Of a stretch of 57,381 bases of DNA, positions 8,982 through 18,109 are shown piece after piece. The first letter of the stretch is position 1, and every line of letters begins with the position of its first letter. The stretch covers positions 1 to 57,381 of the forward strand of contig JBMNSJ010000006.1 in NCBI GenBank assembly GCA_050945135.1, read 5' to 3'. The notes below the pieces were generated by a model that did not search any database, was not told the DNA's origin, and saw nothing but the letters and a program-made list of their open reading frames with translations. The position numbers were made by a program, and so were the translations under genes. This DNA is from WRIS01 sp050945135 (GTDB lineage Bacteria; Actinomycetota; Coriobacteriia; Coriobacteriales; Eggerthellaceae).

Positions 8982-9805
8982 CAGAATCCTCCGGTGAAAG
9001 CAATAAAGAGAAGAGCGGCTAGAACGAAAACAATCTGGCAAAGATAGTCCTGCCAATTTTGCCCGGTGCCATAATAGCTCGTACGCTTTGTGGGGGCCTC
9101 AGCTGCACGCACAATTGCCGAAGAGGAGAGCTGATCGGCGCTATTAACGAGCGTCATCATGGTGGGTACGAGCAAGTACTCGAGGCTGTCTAAGGGATTG
9201 GAGATGATTTGTTTAAAGCCGGTTAAACCTCGATTTTTCAAGGATTCTGACAGGCGCTGCATGCCGGTTTTCATGGTGGGAAAGAAGCGAAAGATAACAA
9301 GGGTTCCTACGATGATCTTTTTCGGAATATGAAAGCGCGCAAGAAAAGCGCTGATCATACCAGGTGGTGAGGTAACGAGCGCGATCGATGCTACAAGAGC
9401 AGGATATGCTTTCCAGGCTAAGAAAATATGCATTGGTGAAAACACCAGAATCCTTATCCCGAAATAAGTCATCGACACATAAATCAGGAACAGCACTATA
9501 TACGAGACGAGCAGCTTAAAGGAGAGCGCCTTCTGCTTATTTGCCACAAGATAAAGCAATAGGGCTGCGGTGAGCAGCGATGAGTAAAGCGGCTGAGTCG
9601 TGAGCGACACGCTTATCGATATCGACAAAAAGACAACAAGTTTCGTGACAACTGAAAAGCCAATGTCTTTTGACGCATCAATGAGAGCCTGTGTGTGGGG
9701 GGCGTCGACATATTCGAGATTTCCGCGATGCGTACGAGACGCACCTGTATTTTGTGAAATGCCAGTAGGGGATAGATATGCGTTCTCGTTTGAGGCAGGC
9801 GTCAT
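8981..9805 (-). CDS. ECF transporter T component (EcfT/CbiQ-like)
   Basis: Start chosen at ATG 9805 (274 residues): GGGAG lies 10 bases upstream and the S-gene stop is 2 bases before it. An earlier ATG at 9913 lies inside the S gene. The protein has an unusual hydrophilic N-terminus of about 60 residues, then several membrane helices and the cytoplasmic coupling region. Of the two Ala-Arg-Gly type motifs that contact the ATPases, the first is recognisable as KNRGLTG; the second position reads VRAAEAP, which departs from the usual form. It couples ATP hydrolysis to toppling of the S component in the membrane. It overlaps the ATPase gene by one base, so the two are translationally coupled. Confidence 0.8.
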   Translation of the reverse strand: MTPASNENAYLSPTGISQNTGASRTHRGNLEYVDAPHTQALIDASKDIGFSVVTKLVVFLSISISVSLTTQPLYSSLLTAALLLYLVANKQKALSFKLLVSYIVLFLIYVSMTYFGIRILVFSPMHIFLAWKAYPALVASIALVTSPPGMISAFLARFHIPKKIIVGTLVIFRFFPTMKTGMQRLSESLKNRGLTGFKQIISNPLDSLEYLLVPTMMTLVNSADQLSSSAIVRAAEAPTKRTSYYGTGQNWQDYLCQIVFVLAALLFIAFTGGF

Positions 9806-9807
9806 GT

Positions 9808-10488
9808 TTACAGCGCTCCCGATTTCGAGAAATGCTTGCGGGTAAGCTTCTTTCCGAGAAGAGCGCCCAAAAATCCTCCAAGTGTGGTAATCGCAATGAT
9901 AGGAATCAGCCACTCTGGATGTGCGAAATACGTCAGGAATGAGTCGATATATGCTTGATCAAGGCCTCGCACATCGTTGGTGGCTTCAGCAACATAGCTA
10001 TCGAGATTGACGAGTATGGGGATAACCGATGATCCTACATAGAGGGTGCTATATAGCGTCCACGCAGCTACAACTCTGTTCGGATTTGCTCAATCTTTTG
10101 GTCGCATCATTACAAGATCGACAAGAACACCAAGTGCGAGGTAGAAGGGAATCATATACCAGTAGTTTCCCGCAAGGCAGAACACCAAAGCAGTTACTAC
10201 AGCAAGAAATATTGTGCTCCCGAATTTCCTTACACGCAAAGTCATCAGCACAAATACTGGTCCTGCGATAAAGCATGCGATAGCTGTTGAAAAAATAAGT
10301 CCAAAGTCGACATTGAGCATGGTGAGACCCGAAGCCATGAACATCAAGACAATAATTAAAACGCTGAAGAGAATCGTGGTAATGACCTCCTTTATTCCCC
10401 AGGATCGATTTTCGTGTTCGCCAATTTGCTTGGAGTTATTGCGAGCAATTTCGGGTTTTGTTACCGCTGAATCAAGTGAATTATTCAT
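9808..10488 (-). pseudogene. ECF transporter S component (MptS/Trep_Strep-like), interrupted by in-frame TGA
   Basis: From ATG 10488 (GAAAGGA upstream) the frame codes for 132 residues ending MMRPKD, then TGA at 10092-10090. The same frame then stays open for 93 residues (beginning ANPNRVVAAW, ending KHFSKSGAL) to TAA at 9810-9808. No base needs to be added or removed, so the gene would give about 226 residues, roughly the length I expect for this S-component family. The first part carries several membrane helices (ILFSVLIIVLMFMASGL and others); the second carries the last helices (LIPIIAITTLGGFLGALLG). The second part has no ribosome binding site. CGA (Arg) to TGA is one possible origin. No SECIS-like hairpin follows this TGA. 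It is either a nonsense pseudogene or, less likely, a read-through gene. Confidence 0.75.
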
Positions 10489-10514
10489 GAGAAAGTCCTT
10501 TCAAAAGTAAGCTC

Positions 10515-12251
10515 TTAACTTGCCTGATCGGTGATGCGCCAGCCTTCGGCCTGTTCACGCTCGTGCCAAAAGCTTCGGTAGCGTCCAACTTGTTGTATGA
10601 GCTCGGAATGGGGGCCAAGCTGGGTGATGCGCCCATCTTCGAGTACAGCAATCTGATCTGCTGAAGCCACGGTGGAAAGACGATGAGCAATTACAATGAC
10701 CGTACGGCTCTTTGCGAGCTCGTGCATTGCGGCGGTAATCGCCGCCTCGTTTTCTGCATCAAGAGCAGCGGTAGCTTCGTCGAAAAGTACGATTGGGGCA
10801 TCTTTCAATAAGGCACGGGCGATGGATACGCGCTGACGTTCGCCCCCTGATAACCTGCTGCCGCCTTCGCCCACAGACGTATCCCATCCATGCTCAAGCC
10901 TGGAAACAACTTCGTCGAGTCGAGCTAGTTTTGCTGCAGCGCGAACCTCATCCTTGCTTGCTTCTGGTCGACCAAGGCGGATGTTGTCTTCGATGGTGCC
11001 GTCAAACAGGTATACGTCTTGAAACACCATGGATATCTGCTGCATCAGCGTTTCTGTTGACATATCTCGCACATCAACACCGCCAACCGAGACGCTACCA
11101 GAAGATACATCCCAAAAACGTGCTATCAAACGGGTGAGAGTTGTTTTACCTGATCCCGAAGGCCCTACCAGTGCCGTCATGCTGTGGTCGGCACAACTTA
11201 GATTTACATCCTCAAGTACCGTACGCTTGCCGTCGTAGGAAAAGCCAACATGCGAGAACTCGATACGCGAACCAAGCGGTGTTTGAGGTGTAGTTGCTTC
11301 GGGTAGTGGGGGTGTGACAAGAATCTCCTCGGCAGCATCTAAGGCGTTGCTTGCGACACGCAGTGCCATGCCTTGCTGTCCGATGCTTTGAAGAGGCTCG
11401 GTAAAGCGCAGGGCAAGAATTGCAACAAAGATGAAAGAGGCTACATCAATGGCGTTTTCACTTAAAGAGATACAAGAAACAATGAAAACGAGCGCGAACA
11501 TCGCTTGTATAACAAGTGTGAAAAAGGTGATAGGACGCGAGGTGGTGTTGAGGGTTCTTACCGTAGCAGAGCGTTCTTCTTCGATAATGTTCTTGAGACT
11601 GCTCCAGCCTTCTTTGCTACGTTGAGAAGCACGAAGAACGGGTTGCGCGTGAGCAAATTCAAGTACGCGGGCAGCAAGCTCAGCGTTTGCTTTTTCTTCT
11701 TCGCGATGCCCATCGCCTGCACGTTTGCTCATCAAACGGGCGCCAATGAAGAGAAGGGGGGTTAAGATGGCGAAGGCAAGTCCGATGCGCCAATCGATGA
11801 AGAAAAAAAGTATCGCTACCACGCAAGGCGTTGTAATTGAAAGTACCATCTGCTTGAGGAACATGCTGGGCATGTTCATGACCATCTGCATATCTTTCGT
11901 AAGAAGTGTTGCAATCTGGCCTGATTTCTCTTTGGTGAACCAGCCAAGAGGAAGGCGAGCGATGTGGTTGCCTAGGCGCTTCTGTATCGAGCCAACCACC
12001 TGATCAATACCGACGAAATACCCTCGATTATCGGCTAAGAAGCTAACCACGCAGTAGGCGATGGCTAAAGCAGCAGACACAATAAGGAGGGTTCCCGCAC
12101 TTGCGTATTCTCCTACAACTAAGAAGCGGATAATCGAAAGAAGTAATACATAGATGGAACCCTCTAGAAGTCCGCATAGTACATAAAGTATGGCTTGAAG
12201 CTTGACGCCGGTTCTCATGCCAGCGAGTTGGTCAATGCGTGTCAGTATCAT
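10515..12251 (-). CDS. ABC half-transporter with fused permease and ATPase, second of a pair (IrtB/YbtQ-like)
   Basis: Protein of 578 residues: six-helix exporter-fold membrane domain (about 1-320) followed by an ATPase domain with Walker A GPSGSGKTT, signature LSGGERQR, and Walker B IVLFDEATAALD. Its start overlaps the stop of the preceding half-transporter by 4 bases (ATGA), so the two are made together and probably form a heterodimer. Pairs like this next to an ECF module recall the IrtAB/YbtPQ group, which has an exporter fold but imports iron-siderophore complexes. The substrate is inferred from the iron box and neighbours, not from the sequence. A peptide or lipid exporter is the alternative. 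Confidence 0.75.
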   Translation of the reverse strand: MILTRIDQLAGMRTGVKLQAILYVLCGLLEGSIYVLLLSIIRFLVVGEYASAGTLLIVSAALAIAYCVVSFLADNRGYFVGIDQVVGSIQKRLGNHIARLPLGWFTKEKSGQIATLLTKDMQMVMNMPSMFLKQMVLSITTPCVVAILFFFIDWRIGLAFAILTPLLFIGARLMSKRAGDGHREEEKANAELAARVLEFAHAQPVLRASQRSKEGWSSLKNIIEEERSATVRTLNTTSRPITFFTLVIQAMFALVFIVSCISLSENAIDVASFIFVAILALRFTEPLQSIGQQGMALRVASNALDAAEEILVTPPLPEATTPQTPLGSRIEFSHVGFSYDGKRTVLEDVNLSCADHSMTALVGPSGSGKTTLTRLIARFWDVSSGSVSVGGVDVRDMSTETLMQQISMVFQDVYLFDGTIEDNIRLGRPEASKDEVRAAAKLARLDEVVSRLEHGWDTSVGEGGSRLSGGERQRVSIARALLKDAPIVLFDEATAALDAENEAAITAAMHELAKSRTVIVIAHRLSTVASADQIAVLEDGRITQLGPHSELIQQVGRYRSFWHEREQAEGWRITDQAS

Positions 12252-14053
12252 CGATTACTCCCTTCGCTCATCGAGGTTTGCTCGTCTGTTTCTTCTGCTG
12301 TTGCGAGAACCGTGTCGATATGCTGAGTTCGCCAGAGACTTTCATAGCGTCCTTTACGTGACAGAAGCTGGCTATGGGTTCCTGCTTCAACAATCCGCCC
12401 CTGGTCAAGGACGAGTATTTGATCTGCATGAGTAATGGTGTTTAAGCGATGCGCAATGACAATCGTGGTGCGCCCCCGTGCAAGGTTTGAAAGCGCCTTT
12501 TGGATGGCAACTTCGTTTTCGGGATCGGCGTGAGCCGTTGCTTCATCAAGTACAAGAATCGAGGCATCTTGAAGCATGGCTCGAGCGATAGCCACACGCT
12601 GCATCTCACCACCGGAGAGATTGCCATCGCTGCTTCCTACAACCGTGTCGTATCCGGAGGGAAACTCCAAAATTCTGTCGTGGATTTGAGCCTTTTTTGC
12701 AACTTCGATAACCTCTGCCTCGCTTGCCCGAGATTGCCCTAAGCGGATGTTGTCTCTAATGCTTTCACGTAAAAGTACGGTGTCTTGAAATACGATCGCC
12801 ACATGAGAGAGCACGTGCGAGGTGTCCATATTTCGTAGATCGATTTGGTTGAATGATAGGGATCCTTTCGTTGGATCCCAAAAGCGGGGAATAAGACGTG
12901 CGAAGGTTGTTTTCCCACTTCCAGACAATCCGACCAGCGCGGTTACTGTTCCTGGCGTAAGAGTTACTTCGATATCTTGCAAGGCTGGAGAGGCGTCATC
13001 AGAATAAGAAAAAGAAAGCTTATCGAACGAGATATCCAGTGCATTATCCTCAATCGTTTGAGGGTGGTCAGGCTCTTTCAGCGGCTCAACGCTTAATATG
13101 GAGCCGAGGTGCTCCGCGCTTTGCATGGACTGACGCAAGAAACGAAATGGGTTAAAGATGTTGATAAGCGCAACAGGAATTCCCACGCCAAGAACAAGAA
13201 AGGGAACGCATTGCGACAGTGTCAGCCAGCCCTGGGTGATAAAGAGAAGAGAAACAGAGAGAAGTACCACAAGCATTGCCGCAGGAGAGAAGAGCGCTGC
13301 GGTAATACTGAAAGGACTTGCAGTTCGCTTGGTCCATGAATAACAAATGGTGACAAGCGCAGACACTGCATCACGAAATCGCTGACTTGCATGGCTTGAG
13401 CTGCCAAAGGTTTTTACCACCGAAATGCCGTCTACCATCTCGACGGTTGATGAGGATAACTCGACCAGCGAAGCATTATAGGAACTATTGAGTTCTGTGT
13501 AGTCTTTGAACATGAAGGGGGCTGCTGCGGCGAGGACTATAACGAAGAAAGCTAGCAAGATAAAAGCAACGCGCCAATCCACCGTAAATAGATAAGCGAG
13601 AGGTATTAAGGGCGTCAGGATAGCGGAAGTAATATCTACGGGAGCATGCCCTACCGATTGATGCATGTTGAGCACATCATCGGTTGCACCTTGCTTGACC
13701 TCTGAGGAACTATTTGCACTAAACCATCCGAGAGGAATTTTTGATAGATGCTCAGTAAGAATTGTACGTGCATTTACGCGGAAATCGGCATCGGCATAAT
13801 GGCAGATGCCCGTGCCGATAGCGAAAAAGAACCGCCCAAATAAAGCCCCACAAATAGCCAAAGCAATCCAGGGGATAAGCGTTTCGAAGGAAGGGATACC
13901 TCGTTCAAGCACTTCTTGTGCAACTTGGACAATTGCGTAATACGGGAGGAAGTTGCTAATTGATGAGAGAATCGTGAGAACTACTCCCACAATAATCTTA
14001 CCGCGAACAGGGGCAACTAGGCGCGCGTATATGCGCGATTCATTGGAGGCCAT
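12248..14053 (-). CDS. ABC half-transporter with fused permease and ATPase, first of a pair (IrtA/YbtP-like)
   Basis: Protein of 601 residues and first gene of the operon. Six-helix membrane domain (about 15-320), then an ATPase domain with Walker A GLSGSGKTT, signature LSGGEMQR and Walker B ILVLDEATAHADPENE. The catalytic glutamate after Walker B is present. The start at ATG 14053 follows AAAGGCAGG at a reasonable distance. It partners the next gene through a 4-base ATGA overlap. The promoter 80-100 bases upstream is overlapped by an iron-box-like inverted repeat, so the whole operon (two half-transporters plus ECF S, T and A) is probably derepressed when iron is low. It has no siderophore-interacting reductase domain of the kind seen in mycobacterial IrtA. 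Confidence 0.75.
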   Translation of the reverse strand: MASNESRIYARLVAPVRGKIIVGVVLTILSSISNFLPYYAIVQVAQEVLERGIPSFETLIPWIALAICGALFGRFFFAIGTGICHYADADFRVNARTILTEHLSKIPLGWFSANSSSEVKQGATDDVLNMHQSVGHAPVDITSAILTPLIPLAYLFTVDWRVAFILLAFFVIVLAAAAPFMFKDYTELNSSYNASLVELSSSTVEMVDGISVVKTFGSSSHASQRFRDAVSALVTICYSWTKRTASPFSITAALFSPAAMLVVLLSVSLLFITQGWLTLSQCVPFLVLGVGIPVALINIFNPFRFLRQSMQSAEHLGSILSVEPLKEPDHPQTIEDNALDISFDKLSFSYSDDASPALQDIEVTLTPGTVTALVGLSGSGKTTFARLIPRFWDPTKGSLSFNQIDLRNMDTSHVLSHVAIVFQDTVLLRESIRDNIRLGQSRASEAEVIEVAKKAQIHDRILEFPSGYDTVVGSSDGNLSGGEMQRVAIARAMLQDASILVLDEATAHADPENEVAIQKALSNLARGRTTIVIAHRLNTITHADQILVLDQGRIVEAGTHSQLLSRKGRYESLWRTQHIDTVLATAEETDEQTSMSEGSNR

Positions 14054-14123
14054 GAGCGCCTGCCTTTCTGAAATGATGAATAGTTACGTGCTGGATACTT
14101 CTTTGTACATGCCTAAAGGTTTC

Positions 14124-14159
14124 AAGTTAGGTATAGCTAACTTATTTTAAAATGTCAAC
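14124..14159 (-). promoter_or_regulatory. Promoter overlapped by a DtxR/IdeR-type iron box
   Basis: On the minus strand TTGACA (14159-14154), a 17-base spacer and TATACC (14136-14131) form a good sigma-70 promoter for the transporter operon. A perfect 7-base inverted repeat, AAGTTAG (14124-14130) and CTAACTT (14137-14143), is centred on the -10 box. TTAGGTATAGCTAACTT is close to the DtxR/IdeR consensus (TTAGGTTAGSCTAACCTAA). A repressor bound here would block RNA polymerase. Whether the regulator is an iron or a manganese sensor of this family cannot be told. The divergent region to 14344 shows no other feature. Confidence 0.7.
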
Positions 14160-14344
14160 AAAAAAATTATCGAAGTGCAAGAGAGTTGGTAATAATACCT
14201 TCTTGGGGTAGCTACTCATGCCTTGGGATAGGAGCTTTACTCATCGGCGCCGGAAGCATTTTCTAAATTTTTATACCAATCATCGTGAACAGCGTTTATT
14301 ATGGAAACGCGAAAAAACAAAAAGAGTGAAAGAGGTAGATGGCT

Positions 14345-16559
14345 ATGTTACGTGGAACTCAAAATCGAACAAGCCTTTTCGTATCCCTCGCCATCATGTG
14401 TGTGGCTTTACTATTTCTTATATCGATGAGTCCTCGTATTGCCCATGCAGATCCATCCGATACTCCTGAATTTAAAATCAAGGTAACGATTTCTGGTAAT
14501 AGTGATGCAGCAAGAACCTTCTATCTTCCAACATCGGGAGGACTGAACCCTAGTGGTGAGTCTAGCGCTGCGTATAACAAAAACTATAGTTGGGATGTGG
14601 ATTGGGGCGATAATGCTAATCCAACATTTATAACTTATAATCAAAGCGATTCTGCTAACACAACAGAGTCTGATGGCATTAAGCATACCTACAACGCTAC
14701 CGGTACTTACACTATCACCATCACTCCAACCGATCTAAGCGAAGAAGCATGGTTAGGGTCTTTTGGATTCAGCGGGACGAACATGGGGGCTAGCGCGACA
14801 GCCAACTGCAATAAAGTGACGGCGGTTCTCTCTCCGATTACCCCCTCAATGACAAGAACAGCTGCGCAAATTGAAGGCACTGCTTTGGCGCCAGGCCACG
14901 AATGGGCTAATACCTTTCGCGGCTGTCAAAACATAACCATGGGTCAAGACTTTACCTTTGACGCTGATGCCTGGAACAGTGTTACTTCTGTGGGGAATAA
15001 TTTTGCCGGTAGCATGTTTTTCAACTGCACCGGCGACAATTTCACCATGAATAGTGTGTTCAATCTCCCCCAGAACATTACTGAGGCGGGAGATAGCTTT
15101 GCCTCAGGCATGTTCGACCGCTGTAGGGGCAATAGCTTCGACATGAATAGTGTGTTCAACCTTCCCCAGGGTATCACCGAAGTGGGGAATGGTTTTGCTA
15201 TTAGCATGTTCTCCAGCTGTCACGGCAGCGGCTTCACTATGAACAGTGTGTTCAATCTTCCTCAGGGTATCACCAAGCTGGAAAAGGGTTTTGCTCACTC
15301 TTTATTCTATCTTGCAGGAGGACAAAGCTTCCAGATAAACGATGTGTTTAGGTTCCCAGTACTCGATACGAATGCTTTGAATACTAAAGAATCGTTTTTT
15401 TGGACCTTTGGTAACATGGACGACAATACCCCCGAGCAAAAAAGAAGCGCTCATTCTATTGTCAATGGCAACGAGGCACCGCTAGTAGATAGAATTACTT
15501 TTTTTTGGCTCAAAGTGCTTTGCCGACCAACCCAACCTCGATAAAGAATGGGGTGGAGGTGGCGATACCAGCACCTTCTATGTTTCATTTGTGGCTCGCA
15601 ACGGGGCTCCGGCAGAACCGAGCTACTATCCTGCCACTCAAAAGTTCACTACAGCAGATTCATTAGTTGCGAAGCCTGACACCAATCCGACTATCTCGGG
15701 CTATGTGTTCAAAGGCTGGTACAAAGAAGCAGCTTGCATCAATGCATGGAACTTTGAAACTGACAAGGTTAGTGAGAATACCTATCTTTATGCAAAATGG
15801 GTAGCTCTCCACACCATCACGGTTAGCGCAGGCACAGGAGGCTCTATCGCCCCTGCGACCATCGATGTTGAAGAAGGCTCCAACCAAAGTTTTACTATTA
15901 CTCCTGATGGAAGCTACGTAGTAGAAGATGTCTTGGTAGATGGGGTAAGTGTGGGTATTGTTACAAGCTATACCTTTTCTAATGTCACCGAAGCTCATTC
16001 AATAGAAGCTATCTTCATGGGTTCTTATCTCCTAGGTACCTTGACCGATGTTGCAAGCAGTATCTCTGCTACAGCTCTTTTCCATGACTCTGCAGAGCTA
16101 AGTGTTGTTAAAGATCGCCTGCACCCAGCTGAGACCTGTCAGGCTTGTGCCATCATTAAGGCAAAATATGATGCAGGAGAGCTCTATTCCATATATGACG
16201 TGAGCGTAGCTGGTTTCATGCCTGGCACTCGGGTAGAAGTTGTCTTTCCTATTGATGCTCAATATAACGGTAGGGATACTACGATCTATCATTGCAAAAA
16301 TGGGGAATTAGAGTCGTTTCCTACTAGAGTGCAGGGTGGCAAGGCAAAAGCAGAATTTGAGCATTTTTCTCCCATAGGTATTGGAAAGCCAGCCGAAAAT
16401 CCAACACCAACGCCAACGCCAGACAATCCCACTGTTGATAAAATAGTATTAGGCAACACAGGAGATGCAACATCTTGGGCTTACCCGGTAATTGCTCTTG
16501 TGCTCGCTACAAGCGTCTTACTTATGGGTGCATATCGCGCCACGCGTAAGCGGGATTAA
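14345..16559 (+). pseudogene. Sortase-anchored BspA/DUF285-like surface protein, frameshifted at a T8 run
   Basis: Start chosen at the ATG at 14345, 9 bases after GAGG; the ATG at 14339 is too close to it. A signal peptide ends at AHA (about residue 35). An immunoglobulin/PKD-like part follows, then three 32-residue DUF285 repeats, and the frame closes at TAA 15542-15544. The other frame is open from before this point (KCFADQPNLDKEWGG) and continues to TAA 16557-16559. It holds an InlB B-repeat/Flg_new-like domain (SGYVFKGWYKEAA, YLYAKW), a proline-threonine spacer, a sortase-type motif LGNTGD (16449 onward), a membrane helix and a basic tail. The two frames meet at eight Ts (15499-15506); seven would restore one protein of about 737 residues. 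It is either a fixed frameshift, a slippage-controlled gene or a sequencing error. Confidence 0.75.
15020..15307 (+). repeat. Three tandem 96-bp repeats (32 residues each)
   Basis: Units at 15020, 15116 and 15212, each coding 32 residues around the core MNSVFNLPQ-(N/G)-IT and ending in SGMF, ISMF or HSLF. A fourth, diverged unit follows from 15308 (NDVFRFP). The phase is exact at the DNA level (AGTGTGTTCAA recurs every 96 bases). The repeats form a beta-solenoid-like DUF285 region of the surface protein. Confidence 0.8.
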
Positions 16560-16678
16560 GAGGGCTTCGAGCACGCATGATTAAGCGACTCGTGGGTCTG
16601 TGCTGGGAGCCAGCTCAGTAATCCCGGTTGACTCCATGGAGAGGATGAACCGTCATCTGCGCGTGTTAAAAAGAACGC

Positions 16679-16690
16679 TACAATACTCAG
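16679..16690 (+). promoter_or_regulatory. Promoter -10 box giving a leaderless rarA mRNA
   Basis: TACAAT (16679-16684) is followed by six bases and then the ATG at 16691, so the expected transcription start is the A of the start codon. No Shine-Dalgarno sequence precedes this ATG. The -35 region is weak. Confidence 0.5.
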
Positions 16691-18025
16691 ATGGACAATC
16701 TTTTCTCAGAAATAGAACAGAGCGCGAAGCTTTCGGTGGCACCTCTTGCCGTGCGCATGAGGCCTCAGTCTCTTGACGAGGTTGTTGGGCAAGACGAAGC
16801 AATCGGGCCAGGTAGTTGGTTGCGTAGTGCGATAGAAAACGATCAACTCTCCTCAGTTGTCTTGTTTGGTCCTGCTGGAACAGGTAAAACTTCACTCGCT
16901 CACGTTATCGCAGAAACAACAAAAGCATCGTTTGTTGAGGTTTCGGCTATTGGCGGTACGGTTACCGATCTTCGTCGAGAAATCGAGGCAGCAGAAAAAC
17001 GCTTGCTCATGAGCGGGCTGCGAACCATACTTTTTGTCGACGAAATCCATCGCTTTAACCGAAGCCAGCAAGATACCTTGCTTCATGCTGTTGAGGATCG
17101 CATAGTTGTTTTGATTGGCGCAACAACTGAAAATCCCTTTTTCGAGGTCAACTCTGCATTAATATCACGATCGCGAGTGGTCGAGCTTACGTATTTGAGT
17201 GATGATGACATCAGAGAATTGCTGCATCGTGCACTAAAGGATTCGCGCGGATTTAGCGGCAAGTTTTCTCTCGATACGCTCGCAGAAGAGGCAATTATCA
17301 TGCTAGCCGGAGGGGATGGGCGCACAGCTTTGACCACCCTTGAGCTTGCTTCAGAGATTGCCGATACAAACAAAGGCAAAGCGCCTTTCAAAATTACGAA
17401 AGAGATGGTTCAAAAGGCAACACCACACAGAACCTTGCCTTATGACAAGAATAAAGATATGCATTACGACGTCATCTCTGCTTTCATCAAATCGATGCGA
17501 GGTTCAGATCCTGATGCCGCCCTGTATTGGCTTGCGCGCATGATTGAGGGCGGGGAAGATCCCAAGTTCATTGCACGACGAATATTTATCTTTGCCTCAG
17601 AAGATATAGGAAACGCAGACCCTCAGGCGCTTTTAGTAGCCGAAGCTACGTTTAAGGCAACAGAAGTAATAGGATATCCCGAGTGTCGTATTAATCTTGC
17701 TCAGGCGGCGGTGTATATGGCGCTTGCTCCAAAATCGAATGCGTCATATGAGGGGCTTAGCGCGGCAATGCAGGAAATAAGAAACGGTCCAGCACGAACA
17801 GTACCCAATAACTTGCGTGATAGGCATCGGCCGGGCGCTGAAGACTATGGCAGCTATCTCTATCCCCACAATTATCCTGGTGGCTGGGTAGAACAGCAGT
17901 ATTTACCCGATGGACTCACGTCAGGATGCTTTTTCCGTGCGGGCGAAAGAGGTTGGGAAGCCTATCGAAACGAGATAACTTCGCGTGATAGAAAGCCCAA
18001 GAAAAATGGGGCGGATTCGGAATGA
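16691..18025 (+). CDS. rarA: Replication-associated recombination protein A (AAA+ ATPase RarA/MgsA)
   Basis: Protein of 444 residues, close to the family's usual length. RarA is a clamp-loader-like AAA+ ATPase that acts at stalled replication forks and single-strand gaps. The N-terminus has the family signature of RuvB/clamp-loader type (RPQSLDEVVGQDEAIGPG), Walker A GPAGTGKTS, Walker B ILFVDEIHRFNRSQQD and sensor 1 GATTENPFFEVN. The C-terminal oligomerisation domain is present (DPDAALYWLARM, EDIGNADPQAL, and HNYPGGWVEQQYLP near the end). The ATG at 16691 has no ribosome binding site and is probably read as a leaderless message. It is the first of a run of plus-strand genes to 25817. Confidence 0.93.
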   Translation: MDNLFSEIEQSAKLSVAPLAVRMRPQSLDEVVGQDEAIGPGSWLRSAIENDQLSSVVLFGPAGTGKTSLAHVIAETTKASFVEVSAIGGTVTDLRREIEAAEKRLLMSGLRTILFVDEIHRFNRSQQDTLLHAVEDRIVVLIGATTENPFFEVNSALISRSRVVELTYLSDDDIRELLHRALKDSRGFSGKFSLDTLAEEAIIMLAGGDGRTALTTLELASEIADTNKGKAPFKITKEMVQKATPHRTLPYDKNKDMHYDVISAFIKSMRGSDPDAALYWLARMIEGGEDPKFIARRIFIFASEDIGNADPQALLVAEATFKATEVIGYPECRINLAQAAVYMALAPKSNASYEGLSAAMQEIRNGPARTVPNNLRDRHRPGAEDYGSYLYPHNYPGGWVEQQYLPDGLTSGCFFRAGERGWEAYRNEITSRDRKPKKNGADSE

Positions 18026-18109
18026 ACGCATGATGGAAACGCCTGACAACCTAGCTCAAGACTTCGGGCAACGTGGTATAGTGAAAAATCAGTTTGTTAG
18101 GAGGGCTTC

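Noticed and set aside
16571..16650. tRNA-like sequence before rarA
   Set aside because: No cloverleaf could be drawn; T-arm and acceptor stem do not pair.
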